DNA of 64,000 nucleotides, from positions 62,001-126,000 of the forward strand of contig NZ_PVSS01000002.1 in NCBI RefSeq assembly GCF_003025005.1, in the 5' to 3' direction. Position 1 is the stretch's first letter; each line of letters begins with the position of its first letter. Made by a program: the position numbers and the translations under genes. The notes under the pieces were generated by a model. It saw nothing but the letters and a program-made list of their open reading frames with translations, had not been told where the DNA came from and did no database searches. Below are positions 18,666 through 27,814 of this stretch, one piece after another. The stretch is from Brumimicrobium mesophilum. Lineage in GTDB: Bacteria > Bacteroidota > Bacteroidia > Flavobacteriales_D > Crocinitomicaceae.

Positions 18666-20105
18666 ATGGCTATATATAAGGAACTATATAAATCTACTTT
18701 AAATCATTTTGAATTTGAAATTTCATCAAGTCAAGATGAATTACTAACGCAACTTTGTGATTTTTATGTTCAACCAAATAATCAGTCACTTTATATTCTA
18801 AAAGGATATGCTGGAACGGGGAAAACTACCTTATTAAGTGCTTTTGTAAAAGCTTTAGACGAATTGAAACGAAAATCAGTACTCCTAGCCCCTACTGGTC
18901 GTGCTGCAAAAGTCTTTGCGCAACGTTCAAATAAGTTGGCATTTACTATTCACAAGAAGATATACAGACGAGAAAAAGTTCCAGGCGGCGGAATTGTGCT
19001 TGCAGTAGCACCAAATTTACACACCAACACTTTGTTTTTGGTGGATGAAGCTTCAATGATTGGTGACTACACACAAAGTAATGATGGCGCAATCAGTTCT
19101 CAGAATTTATTACAAGACCTTGTAAATTTTGTTTACAATGGAAAGAATTGTAAACTAGTTTTAATTGGAGATGAAGGGCAGCTTCCTCCTGTAGGTTCAG
19201 ATTTTAGTCCTGCACTAAATTTTGAATACATGTCCAATCATTATCCTCAATTGGATATTTCGGGATACCAACTTTCGGAAGTATTACGGCAAGCTGAAGG
19301 TTCAGACATTCTTAAAAATGCTACAGCTCTCCGCTCTGCACCAGAAAACTCTTATCCTTCATTTGATCTAAGTGGTAAAAATGACCTCATTCGTTTAGAA
19401 GGTGGCGATCTTGAGGATTTATTGGATTCCTCAATTTCAAATTATGGAGTGAATAATACTTTAGTGATTACGAGAAGTAACAAAAGAGCCAATTTATTCA
19501 ATCAACAAATTAGATCTCGCATTTTTTGGTATGAAGAAAAAGTTGTTGCAAATGACTTATTAATGGTAGTAAGGAACAATTATTTCTGGTTGGGAGATAA
19601 TTCAAAACTTGGTTTTATTGCAAACGGAGAAACAATCAGAGTAGTGAGGATACGTAATCGAGAAACGCTTTATGGTTTTGACTTTGTAGATGCGGTTGTT
19701 GAATTAATTGATTATCCCGAAGCTGATACTTTTGAAGTAAAAATTATGCTTGAAGTCTTGGATGAAGAAGGTCCTAATCTTCCAAGAAATAGGATGAAAG
19801 AATTGTTTTATGCCGTTGAAAGGGATTATTCGCACGAAAGAAACAAGAAAAAGCGCTACGAAATGATAATGGCCGACCAATATTTTAATGCACTTCAAGT
19901 CAAGTATGCATATGCCGTAACTTGTCATAAATCTCAAGGTGGTCAATGGGCATGTGTTTTTGTAGACCAAGGATTTTTAACTGAGGAAATGCTGGATAAA
20001 TCTTATTTTAGATGGTTGTACACTGCGTTAACAAGAGCAACAGACAAGTTATATTTGGTCAATTTCAATGGTCAGTTTTTTGGAGATGATAAGGAAGAGT
20101 ATTGA
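18666..20105 (+). CDS. RecD-like superfamily 1 DNA helicase (AAA + UvrD_C_2)
   Basis: Cytoplasmic SF1B-type helicase of 479 residues. Motifs: Walker A LKGYAGTGKTTLL near residue 45, APTGRAAKV (motif Ia), Walker B LFLVDEASMIGD near residue 122, LIGDEGQLPPVGSDF (motif III), and a UvrD-C2 end with YAYAVTCHKSQGGQW near residue 420 plus LYTALTRATDKLYLV (motif VI). It lacks the N-terminal extension of full RecD2 (~700+ residues), matching the short stand-alone form common in Bacteroidota. It probably acts in DNA repair or recombination. Monocistronic; a hairpin follows. Confidence 0.88.
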   Translation: MAIYKELYKSTLNHFEFEISSSQDELLTQLCDFYVQPNNQSLYILKGYAGTGKTTLLSAFVKALDELKRKSVLLAPTGRAAKVFAQRSNKLAFTIHKKIYRREKVPGGGIVLAVAPNLHTNTLFLVDEASMIGDYTQSNDGAISSQNLLQDLVNFVYNGKNCKLVLIGDEGQLPPVGSDFSPALNFEYMSNHYPQLDISGYQLSEVLRQAEGSDILKNATALRSAPENSYPSFDLSGKNDLIRLEGGDLEDLLDSSISNYGVNNTLVITRSNKRANLFNQQIRSRIFWYEEKVVANDLLMVVRNNYFWLGDNSKLGFIANGETIRVVRIRNRETLYGFDFVDAVVELIDYPEADTFEVKIMLEVLDEEGPNLPRNRMKELFYAVERDYSHERNKKKRYEMIMADQYFNALQVKYAYAVTCHKSQGGQWACVFVDQGFLTEEMLDKSYFRWLYTALTRATDKLYLVNFNGQFFGDDKEEY

Positions 20106-20181
20106 GTTTCGATCATGGCGTTTTGAGTTTGAAGTTTTTCAAATTGGAATATCATTGCTCTATTTTTCATAATAGTAGAAA

Positions 20182-20222
20182 GCTAGAATAATTGAAATAA
20201 AGCCTAATTCAACTATTCTAGC
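20182..20222. terminator. Hairpin between convergent genes
   Basis: GCTAGAATA (20182-20190) pairs with TATTCTAGC (20214-20222), and the arms extend inward through TTGAA/TTCAA. It lies between the helicase and the convergent PNPOx-like gene; a bidirectional terminator is likely although the flanking T-runs are weak. Confidence 0.5.
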
Positions 20223-20253
20223 TCAATAAATTAACTTTTAATGAATGAATAAC

Positions 20254-20754
20254 TTACAGCGCTAAATCACCTTCATTCCCCATATCCGGTTGTTTTCCAG
20301 TGATCGCACTCACCCCCATTTTCACTAATGATACTAGCTTTCCGCTTTTTGCTTCCCAATAATGTGCATCTTCTGGTTTAACGCAGATTGCAGTTAGATT
20401 TGGATCCTCAACACCTTCAAACCAGGCATCATCAGCTTTTCCATATAAATCCTCAAGAATTGCCATGTCATTTACGATAGATGCTTTTCCATAAACAGTT
20501 AAAAACTCAAAATCTTTACTGTTCGCATAGTTCAACAATACATTTTCATCTATTTGAATATTGATATTGTGTTGACTTGTTCGGCTGCTCAAAAACCATA
20601 AATTCCCATTAATATCCACCTTTTTGGTTGTCATTGGAATGGTGTGAAAAGGAGGTTTACTTAAATTAGAGGTAAACATTGCAAAATTAATGGTTTCAAC
20701 TATCTCCTTCAGTTTCTGTCTTGATTCGTTTGAATTTAAATTTTTCTCGCTCAT
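20254..20754 (-). CDS. Pyridoxamine 5'-phosphate oxidase-like protein (general stress FMN-binding type)
   Basis: Protein of 166 residues resembling the PNPOx-like split-barrel family annotated as general stress protein 26. Seen: an N-terminal helix with LKEIVETINFAMFTSN, PMTTKKVDINGNLWFLSSR, and later VYGKASIVND and DAHYWEAKSGKLVSLVKM, the tail typical of this family. Such proteins usually bind FMN or FAD; they are probably not true PNP oxidases. Likely cytoplasmic and single-gene. Confidence 0.82.
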   Translation of the reverse strand: MSEKNLNSNESRQKLKEIVETINFAMFTSNLSKPPFHTIPMTTKKVDINGNLWFLSSRTSQHNINIQIDENVLLNYANSKDFEFLTVYGKASIVNDMAILEDLYGKADDAWFEGVEDPNLTAICVKPEDAHYWEAKSGKLVSLVKMGVSAITGKQPDMGNEGDLAL

Positions 20755-20899
20755 AATCTTTTTTACAGATAAGATATAAATTAGAAACGGATTTCATAAT
20801 GGTGTTTTTATTTTCTTAACAAGTAATTTTGATAAAGGTCTAATTGATTACAATTATTAATGAATATAGTTTGTTATTTCTTATGAGCACATAATGAAT

Positions 20900-22666
20900 T
20901 TATTTCTCAAACTTTTCATTGTTTTCAACCCACTTCACATGATTTCCTGCAGCTTTTTCCGCCCATTTACGTGGGCGATCCCCAAGACATTCCAAAATAG
21001 CATCCACTCCTATTACAGTTCCTTTTGCTAATCTTCCCAACAATGCAATTGGAATACTTCTGTCCTTATTTTCTGGAATTAAATATCCGTTTTCATCTGT
21101 TGCGACACCCAATTTATCATGCACAGCTTTGATAATTCCATCAGATAGCAAATTATTCACTACTGAAGTTTTTACAGATTTTATTCTGGGAGCATCCAAG
21201 ACACAATCAATCATCATTGTAACAATACTAGATTTCTTGGAGTTACTTAACTCCCATCCATTTTGAGTCAACTCGATATTTGGATCAGTAACCAGATTTA
21301 AGTTCAAAACTTTGGCTTCAACTAATGCTATAATTTGCTGAATACTTTCGACTGGAGGACCGTAAGAATACCTTTTTGTAGATTCATCCAAAGCAATAAT
21401 TTCTTCGAACACATCATCCGAACATTCATTATACGATAATTTCTTGTAAATCGAAGGCTGAAAGTGACGCCAAACTTGGCCAATACAAAAATCCAAACTG
21501 ATTTCCTCCTCTCCTGTTGCCATTCCAACGAAATCACGCATACTTTTTTCTGCGGATTGAATTTTAGAAGTAATCGTGGCATGTTCAAAAGATTGATCCC
21601 TTAACCAATTCACAATTAGTTTTTCAACCTCAGTTTTCGAAATTTCTTGTGGCTTATTTGAATTAGACAATTCAAAATATATTTTCGAAGCAGTATCAGC
21701 AAAAGCTGTTAATAAAAAACGTGGGCTTTCAGCTGCTTTTTGGATTTGCTTATCACCTATTCTATTTTCAAATTCTTCGAGGTCAGATGATGTAGGTTGA
21801 AAAATTTTATCCACTTGTCCATTTATTGGTTTAGGAACAAGCGGTAATCCATCCAAAGAAAATGGCACTAGCATTCCTTCAATTGAATGTTTTGTTTTGT
21901 AAGTTATCAACTGAGTTTTCTCATTTTCGACAATAAATTCGCCAAACTCTTTAGCAATAGCGCGCATAACATCAACAAAAGCCAATCCAAAACCTCGAAT
22001 TCCAATTTTAACATCCTTGTTAAAGCTTTTATGCGTTAGAAAATCTGATAAAGGATAAGGATATTTATATAAGTTGACACCCGCTAAGTTTTTTGCATAA
22101 TTGTCCCATTCTTTTATTTGATCAGATAATTTAGTTTTTTGGTGACCAATGGTTAACAAAACTTCTTCGAAATCATCATAAACTTCTTTATTTGAAACAA
22201 TTTGTATTTTATTGCTATTTAATAATTTAACATCAAGGACTTCCTCAACATGCAATGAAACAATTCCTTTTAGAATTAAAGGTTGAACTAAAGATTGAAA
22301 ACGTTGAGTTAAAAACTCACCCATCTTTATTCTTGGAGGGTAAGAATCCTTGATTTCCTTCATAAAAGAAGCCTCATCCTTTTGAAGCCATTCATGATAG
22401 GAAGGGAAAGATGGGATTTTGAGATTATCAATTTCTATTGATTTTCGACCTTTTATATCCAAAACCCGCTCTGTAATATTGATCCAATTCGCTGGATTTT
22501 GGTTTAGGTTATAAACATGTCCATTCCCGAAATAACCTGTCGCTTCAAACAGTGAAATGTGAATATTCGTTAGCGATCTTTGTTTTGCTAATTCAAGAAT
22601 TAATCTCTCTAATGCATAACCTCCTCTTGGTCCTACACCTACTATTCCAACTTTTCTGATTTCCAT
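20900..22666 (-). CDS. FAD/NAD(P)-binding protein (NAD_binding_9 family)
   Basis: Protein of 588 residues. The N-terminus has the dinucleotide-binding turn KVGIVGVGPRGGYALERL, followed by ISLFEATGYFGNGHVYN, as in the FAD-NAD(P)-binding (PF13454-type) proteins. A second region, KIGIRGFGLAFVDVMRAIA near residue 225, is also conserved in the family, and the C-terminus has IGVDAILECLGDRPRKWA. These are thought to be flavoprotein monooxygenase-like; some act with siderophore or amino-acid hydroxylation, but nothing here fixes a substrate. It stands alone; its upstream region holds the 32 bp triple repeat. Confidence 0.82.
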   Translation of the reverse strand: MEIRKVGIVGVGPRGGYALERLILELAKQRSLTNIHISLFEATGYFGNGHVYNLNQNPANWINITERVLDIKGRKSIEIDNLKIPSFPSYHEWLQKDEASFMKEIKDSYPPRIKMGEFLTQRFQSLVQPLILKGIVSLHVEEVLDVKLLNSNKIQIVSNKEVYDDFEEVLLTIGHQKTKLSDQIKEWDNYAKNLAGVNLYKYPYPLSDFLTHKSFNKDVKIGIRGFGLAFVDVMRAIAKEFGEFIVENEKTQLITYKTKHSIEGMLVPFSLDGLPLVPKPINGQVDKIFQPTSSDLEEFENRIGDKQIQKAAESPRFLLTAFADTASKIYFELSNSNKPQEISKTEVEKLIVNWLRDQSFEHATITSKIQSAEKSMRDFVGMATGEEEISLDFCIGQVWRHFQPSIYKKLSYNECSDDVFEEIIALDESTKRYSYGPPVESIQQIIALVEAKVLNLNLVTDPNIELTQNGWELSNSKKSSIVTMMIDCVLDAPRIKSVKTSVVNNLLSDGIIKAVHDKLGVATDENGYLIPENKDRSIPIALLGRLAKGTVIGVDAILECLGDRPRKWAEKAAGNHVKWVENNEKFEK

Positions 22667-22860
22667 TAATTGATGTTTTAATCTTAATTTACTTCAAAGC
22701 AAACAGGTTTTATCTTTGATAGAAAATTGAACATTCGAAAATACAAACTTTTGGAATTTCAGGTTTCTAAAATAGATTTTTTTGTGAATTGAGATAATTA
22801 ATGATATCAGGATTAAGAAATCGTGGTGAAATCTCGAAAATTACTTCAATTTATCTTTCT

Positions 22861-22956
22861 ATTCACCAAAAGTTATAACTATAAGTGATTGTATTCACCA
22901 AAAGTTATTACTATAAGTGATTATATTCACCAAAAAGCATAACTAAAAGTGAATAA
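22861..22956. repeat. Three tandem 32-bp palindromic repeats
   Basis: Three head-to-tail copies begin at 22861, 22893 and 22925 (period exactly 32). Each reads ATTCAC, 4 nt, AGTTATAACT (or variant), 4 nt, GTGA(AT), so each is itself an inverted repeat centred on AGTTATAACT. Copies 1 and 2 differ at about two positions; copy 3 is more diverged. They lie in the gap 22667-22978, about 195-290 bp upstream of the FAD protein start and just beyond the stop of the next minus-strand gene. A multi-site operator or hairpin cluster is possible. Confidence 0.85.
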
Positions 22957-22978
22957 ATGAATGATTTAGAAATAAAAT

Positions 22979-23713
22979 TTAGAACATTCCTATGCTCTCA
23001 AAATTTGGTCTCACCTGTAATTCTAAATCTGATAACGCTCTATATTCTTTCAAATTCCCATGAATATCAAATATTTTCAAGGAATCTGTATCGTAATTGA
23101 TAATTGCCCTGATTTCCTGATTTTCATAATAAACAAAATGCTCACCTATTGGTATTCCATCCTTTATAATTGAACCTTTGGAAAGTGTTTTACCTGAAAC
23201 ATAAGGCACTATTACATTTATTGTATCTTCCCCGATATAAATAAAGCCTTTAATAGGAACCAAATCTCGTTCAATCATATTTGGAAATGTGGACCAATTT
23301 TTTTCGTCATTTTCCCAATAGGTAACAAATTTTGAAACTGTGCTTTTTGGCTCGTAATGAAACGAGTAACCATTTTTAACTCCTTTCTCATAAAAAGTTT
23401 CGAAAACGTTTCCATTCGCTTGATATTCCAAACACTTACCATTTAATTCTCCTTTGTCATAATTCTCTAATTTCCACAATTTATGATGCAGGTATTCAAT
23501 CCAGACTCCTTGTTTTAGTCCATTAGAATCAATTTTATTGAGTGTATCTTCAGTTTGAACGACATCATTTACCAAAAGACTGGTAATTACTGAATCCTTT
23601 GATAATATTTTACCTTTGGACTGCTTGGTTATTTCAGGTTTAACCTCTTCTATTCTATCAATACAAGCTGTCAGGGTAATTACAAGTAAGAAAAGAGAGG
23701 CAATTGATTTCAT
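22979..23713 (-). CDS. YwqK-like MORN-repeat lipoprotein
   Basis: Lipoprotein of 244 residues. The signal peptide MKSIASLFLLVITLTAC ends in a lipobox Cys (LTAC). The mature part has MORN_2-type repeats (GLKQGVWIEY, KGELNGKCLEYQANGNV, EKGVKNGYSFHYEP, and a diverged GIPIGEHFVYYENQ), as in proteins annotated as YwqK-family antitoxins. Here it is exported and has no toxin partner beside it, so a true antitoxin role is doubtful. The frame is open to 23740, but ATG at 23713 gives the signal peptide and was chosen. Confidence 0.72.
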   Translation of the reverse strand: MKSIASLFLLVITLTACIDRIEEVKPEITKQSKGKILSKDSVITSLLVNDVVQTEDTLNKIDSNGLKQGVWIEYLHHKLWKLENYDKGELNGKCLEYQANGNVFETFYEKGVKNGYSFHYEPKSTVSKFVTYWENDEKNWSTFPNMIERDLVPIKGFIYIGEDTINVIVPYVSGKTLSKGSIIKDGIPIGEHFVYYENQEIRAIINYDTDSLKIFDIHGNLKEYRALSDLELQVRPNFESIGMF

Positions 23714-23755
23714 TTCTATAGTTATTCGGTTGTATGACAATATTTGTAATTGGAT

Positions 23756-24283
23756 TTATGTTATTCCTGGATTTTTGAGGGTCCAAATTTTAGCCATCTC
23801 AACATGGTTATAAAACATAACCCAATTGGTTTCCTCAGAAATGATTGTGACATCATCTGAACTAGGATAACAAAAGTCATCCCAATATTTTAAGAATAAT
23901 TCTTTTGTTGTTTTTAATGTAGTCCCTCTATTCCATGTAATTAAAACATTTTCTGTCCATGGTTCTAAGATTGAAGTAATTTTTTTACGAAATAATGCAA
24001 TGTTATCTTCATGATCACTTGTGGCTCTAATCCAATCATGATTAATAAATTTTTTACTCAAATCATCCTCTAATTCAAAAAAATCTATCACCTTATTTAA
24101 CCTTTTTGATTCCATTTCACTTACCGGTATAATTTGGTCTTTTTCAAAGTCAGAAATAATAGAATTATGACTTTTTTCCCAGCGCCAACTTAATTCAAAG
24201 TCACTCAGGGCAATAATTTCATTTTTATCTATCTCTATTCTCAAATCTTTGTTTGTTTGATCAAAAAGGAAAATTATTTTCAA
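23756..24283 (-). CDS. Hypothetical cytoplasmic protein
   Basis: Unrecognised protein of 175 residues with no signal peptide or membrane segment. It is mixed alpha/beta, rich in aromatic and acidic residues, with a conserved-looking KYWDDFCYPSSDDVTI stretch near residue 135 that recalls SMI1/immunity-like or DUF2947-like proteins; this is an impression only. The start is TTG at 24283, because the first in-frame ATG is ~55 codons further and the TTG start gives a compact beta strand (MKIIFLFD). It lies 42 bp upstream of the YwqK-like gene in the same direction. Confidence 0.6.
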   Translation of the reverse strand: MKIIFLFDQTNKDLRIEIDKNEIIALSDFELSWRWEKSHNSIISDFEKDQIIPVSEMESKRLNKVIDFFELEDDLSKKFINHDWIRATSDHEDNIALFRKKITSILEPWTENVLITWNRGTTLKTTKELFLKYWDDFCYPSSDDVTIISEETNWVMFYNHVEMAKIWTLKNPGIT

Positions 24284-24394
24284 TCTGAATCGTGATTAAT
24301 TATACACTTCTCATGGTAGCAGATGAGAAGTTTTAAATATAACTAAATTCTTTTAGATGTAAATAAGAATAACATATATAACAAAACAACTTTG

Positions 24395-24434
24395 AACAAA
24401 AAAGCAAGCAACTAAAATTTAGTTACTTGCTTAA
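24395..24434 (-). terminator. Terminator after the DUF6515-like pseudogene
   Basis: On the minus strand AAGCAAGTAACTAAA and TTTAGTTGCTTGCTT form a 15 bp stem with one mismatch and a tight loop, followed by TTTTTTGTTC. Confidence 0.8.
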
Positions 24435-24459
24435 TCGATCAAACTAAGTATTTATTCTA

Positions 24460-25050
24460 CTATTCTGAATCAATTATCCCCACAACTTCATATGCTCTGG
24501 TACCATCTATTTGAATTTTTTCATATAAAATATTAGCGTACTCATAGTAGATTACATTATTAATCACAACCTTTTCGTAATCATCAGGCAGCTCATAAAC
24601 CACTGACCCGATTTCAGGGTTTACAACTTCATATTCGGTATTAATTTGTTTATAGAAAACTCCATTTGCATTATAATAGACATAGTTATTGTATTGGATT
24701 TTTCTATAATTGTTTGGTAAAAAGCCTATTCTAAATCCAACTATCGGGGCAATTCTTATGTAATGACCTCTGGATTGAGTATAGTATTTATTGATTGAAT
24801 AATAATAATTATTACCTCTATGCACTATTACCTTTATGCACTATTACCTTTTTAGATGGTAATGTTCGAACGGAAACCACCTTTTTAGTTGGCTTTTTAT
24901 AGACCACACGATTACTTTTAACCACTTTAATAGGCTGAGACTTTTCACAACTTTTCCCTTTCACTTGTGATTAATCTGAGCGTTAACTTGTGCTGTAAAT
25001 GCTACCAAAAACAAAGTTGGCAGTACAAATGCTTTAATTAATGTTCTCAT
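24460..25050 (-). pseudogene. Frameshifted DUF6515-like exported protein gene
   Basis: The C-terminal part (24460-24825) is a Tyr/Val-rich DUF6515-like domain (GFRIGFLPNNYRKI, then two YY-containing repeats ending YEVVG). Upstream the minus strand has a signal peptide from ATG at 25050 (MRTLIKAFVLPTLFLVAFTA, cleavage near VNA/Q) that stops at TGA after INHK. The middle reads on in another frame (KVVKSNRVVYKKPTKKVV). The middle and C-terminal frames are separated by a 16 bp tandem duplication (GGTAATAGTGCATAAA then GGTAATAGTGCATAGA, about 24822-24853); removing one copy restores KKVIVHRGNNYYY. So there are two frameshifts, one clearly explained. Confidence 0.75.
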
Positions 25051-25287
25051 AATTTCTATTATGAATGATTCAACTTAATTATTAAAATCGTTTATTTTGA
25101 TTCAAATTCTTTTCTTGACCTAAATATATATCATTGGGTAGATAAAAAAAAAAAACGATATACGATTGAGGAGATCCAATCTATGAATGAAGGGATTTTA
25201 TAGATATGGTTTTATGGTAAGAAATAAATCTAATCATTAATTCCATTATCAGTCATTTTTCTATAGTCAATAAACTAACCTAAATCC

Positions 25288-25295
25288 TATCTTTG
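25288..25295 (+). promoter_or_regulatory. -7 box abutting the ABC transporter start
   Basis: TATCTTTG matches TAnnTTTG and ends exactly 4 nt before the ATG at 25300, so the transcript may begin at or near the start codon. If it begins inside, ATG 25309 (MESQDAKK) is the alternative start. Confidence 0.6.
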
Positions 25296-25299
25296 CCAC

Positions 25300-27069
25300 A
25301 TGAGAGGAATGGAAAGTCAAGATGCAAAAAAGGAGAAAAATAAAAACGTTTCGTTTAAATGGGCGTTCAAAGAATATATTTGGCCACGAAAGAAATTGAT
25401 TTTCCTAGGACTATTTTTAATCTTGGTTAAAAGTGGAGCCGGTATAGTTTTACCCTATTCAACGAAATTTTTCTTGGATGATGTGATACCAAGTAAGAAT
25501 ATGGATAATTTAATGATTCTAGTTGGAATTGTATCCGCGGCAGTACTTGTTCAAGCGGTTACCTCCTATTTGCTTACTTTAATATTGAGTGTAGAAGCAC
25601 AACGATTAATTTCTATTTTGAGAGCAGAGGTTCAACGAAAATTATTAAAACTACCGATTAGTTTCTTCGATAACAATAAATCTGGAGCTTTGGTTTCACG
25701 CGTAATGAATGACGTAGAAGGTGTAAGAAATCTAGTTGGAACGGGCTTGGTACAATTAATTGGAGGTTCACTCACAGCAATTTTGTCATTAATTATTCTT
25801 TTGAATATGAATTGGGTAATGACATTATTTACAATAGTTCCTGTTGCAATATTCGGAATCGTAGCATTGAAATCTTTTAAGAAAATCAGGCCTATTTTTA
25901 GAGCAAGAGGAAAAATAAATGCGGAAGTTACTGGTCGATTAACGGAAACTTTAAATGGAGTTCGTGTAATTAAAGGATTTAATGCCGAAGAGCAAGAAAG
26001 CGAAATTTTCGAAAATGGTGTTGAGCGTTTATTTCAAAATGTAAAGAAAAGCTTAACCACCACTTCATTCATAACAAGTTCTTCTACTTTTTTACTTGGT
26101 TTGGCTTCTGCTGGAATAATTGGTTTAAGTGGATATTACATGATGTTTGGAGATATGACCGCGGGAGATTTCATCATGTTTACATTGTTCCTTGGATTCA
26201 TGATTGCACCAATTGTTCAAATGAGCAATATTGGTTCTCAGCTTACAGATGCAATGGCTGGTCTAGACAGAACTCAAGAACTCATGAAAATGAAAGAGGA
26301 AGACGACAACGAATTACGCACACATATTATGCAAAATTTAGTTGGTGATGTCGTTTTTAAAGATGTTCGTTTTAGTTACGAAGAAGAAAAAGAGGTTTTG
26401 CATTCAATCAATTTTGAAGCTGCTGCTGGAACTGTCACTGCTTTAGTAGGTTCTTCTGGATCTGGAAAGTCTACAATTGCTGGATTAGTCGCTACATTTT
26501 TGAATCCTTCAGAAGGAAAAGTAACAATTGACGGAATTGATTTGGCTACAGTAAATTTGTCTTCTTATCGTGCAAATTTAGGAGTTGTTTTACAAGATGA
26601 CTTCCTTTATGAAGGAACGATTAGAGAGAATATCTTATTCCCACGCCCAAATGCTACGGAAGAAGAATTACAAAACGCTGTAATTGGTGCCTATGTAAAT
26701 GAATTCACGGATAGATTTGAACTCGGATTGGACACTGTGATCGGAGAAAGAGGTGTGAAATTATCGGGTGGGCAAAGACAACGAATTTCTATTGCCCGAG
26801 CGTTATTGGCGAATCCTAAAATCATCATTTTAGATGAAGCAACTTCTAACTTAGACACACAAAGTGAAACATTTATTCAAAAAAGTTTAAATGAATTAAT
26901 GAAGGACAGAACTACCTTTGTAATTGCCCACAGACTAAGTACAATTCAACAAGCAGATCAAATTTTAGTAATTGAAAAAGGAAATATCGTTGAAAGAGGA
27001 AAACATAGGGAATTGCTGGACAAAGAAGGTAGATATTATGAATTGTATACTTATCAAAGTAGGATTTAG
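25300..27069 (+). CDS. ABC exporter, fused permease and ATPase
   Basis: Half-transporter of 589 residues: an N-terminal ABC_membrane domain with about six membrane helices (residues ~30-320) and a C-terminal ATPase. Nucleotide-binding motifs: Walker A GSSGSGKST, Q-loop VVLQDDFLYEGT, signature KLSGGQRQR, Walker B IIILDEATSNLD and H-loop VIAHRLSTI. It most resembles the MsbA/lipid or multidrug exporters and would act as a homodimer in the inner membrane. The substrate is not deducible. It stands alone on the plus strand between minus-strand accessory genes and converges at 10 bp with the gene at 27080. Confidence 0.92.
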   Translation: MRGMESQDAKKEKNKNVSFKWAFKEYIWPRKKLIFLGLFLILVKSGAGIVLPYSTKFFLDDVIPSKNMDNLMILVGIVSAAVLVQAVTSYLLTLILSVEAQRLISILRAEVQRKLLKLPISFFDNNKSGALVSRVMNDVEGVRNLVGTGLVQLIGGSLTAILSLIILLNMNWVMTLFTIVPVAIFGIVALKSFKKIRPIFRARGKINAEVTGRLTETLNGVRVIKGFNAEEQESEIFENGVERLFQNVKKSLTTTSFITSSSTFLLGLASAGIIGLSGYYMMFGDMTAGDFIMFTLFLGFMIAPIVQMSNIGSQLTDAMAGLDRTQELMKMKEEDDNELRTHIMQNLVGDVVFKDVRFSYEEEKEVLHSINFEAAAGTVTALVGSSGSGKSTIAGLVATFLNPSEGKVTIDGIDLATVNLSSYRANLGVVLQDDFLYEGTIRENILFPRPNATEEELQNAVIGAYVNEFTDRFELGLDTVIGERGVKLSGGQRQRISIARALLANPKIIILDEATSNLDTQSETFIQKSLNELMKDRTTFVIAHRLSTIQQADQILVIEKGNIVERGKHRELLDKEGRYYELYTYQSRI

Positions 27070-27079
27070 GAGCTGGTAA

Positions 27080-27724
27080 TCACCATATTTTCCACCACTT
27101 ATTATTTGGCGACTTATTTTCAATGGTCTTATTCTGATTAATTTCAGTTATCTCCTCTTTAGGTCTAAAATCATCAAATTCAAGATATCCAAATTCACTT
27201 TCACTTATTTTTAGAACTATTTCTCCATTATTTAACCAGCGCAGTACCTTATCAATTTCACTGATGATATTTGGATAAAAGCGACCGATAATCGTTTCAC
27301 GCTGTGACATAGTTAATTCCTCAAAGCTCTCGACACCATAAATGGTATAAGGGCAATCAAGAGTTAAACCATATTCAATGCCTAAGGTATACATGAAACC
27401 AAGTCCCTTACAATAGAGATCATAAAAATCGAGAATTGATTGATGAAAATCACCATTTTTGTATTTGACATTTTCAAGACTTGTTTTCAATTTCCAGTTG
27501 AGAAAATCCTCCATATCAATCTGGTTTCCAATTAACTTTTTTAGTTCATGGTATGCTCCACTTTTATGATAATTCAATGAGATAAAATCGATATATGCTT
27601 CTTCTACTAAAAGTATTTCTAACTCTTTTGAAGCATAAACCCATTCTTCAAACTCTTTTAGGTCTTGTTTCCTAAGCAATATTTCATAGAATTTAGATTT
27701 TATGTCATCTGGTAGATTCTTCAT
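27080..27724 (-). CDS. Hypothetical cytoplasmic protein ending in NKWWKIW
   Basis: Unrecognised protein of 214 residues, acidic and mostly helical, with no signal peptide. It contains FEELTMSQRETIIGRFYPNI near residue 130 and ends in NNKWWKIW. The decayed frame at 29998-30278 ends in the nearly same NKKWWKIW, so both may belong to one family of small accessory or immunity-like proteins that is repeated in this region. Tail-to-tail with the ABC exporter (10 bp). Confidence 0.6.
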   Translation of the reverse strand: MKNLPDDIKSKFYEILLRKQDLKEFEEWVYASKELEILLVEEAYIDFISLNYHKSGAYHELKKLIGNQIDMEDFLNWKLKTSLENVKYKNGDFHQSILDFYDLYCKGLGFMYTLGIEYGLTLDCPYTIYGVESFEELTMSQRETIIGRFYPNIISEIDKVLRWLNNGEIVLKISESEFGYLEFDDFRPKEEITEINQNKTIENKSPNNKWWKIW

Positions 27725-27814
27725 TCTTTTAAACCATAAAATTTTGGTTAATTTCTGTAATTCTTAACACTTTGAAATAATCATTCTTTAAAGCAATACT
27801 CTCATTTATTAAAT

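Noticed and set aside
22711-22718. Plus-strand TATCTTTG box as a promoter
   Set aside because: It matches the -7 consensus but no plus-strand gene follows and no -33 element is present; a chance match is likely.
22861-22956. CRISPR-like repeat
   Set aside because: The 32-bp units are head to tail without spacers and are themselves palindromic; no cas genes are near.
22979-23713. YwqK toxin-antitoxin pair
   Set aside because: The protein is an exported lipoprotein with MORN-type repeats and no toxin gene is adjacent, so the family's antitoxin label is not supported here.
24460-24825. Intact 121-residue protein at 24460-24825
   Set aside because: It lacks a signal peptide and begins in the middle of a domain; upstream frames supply the missing part, so it is a fragment of a broken gene.
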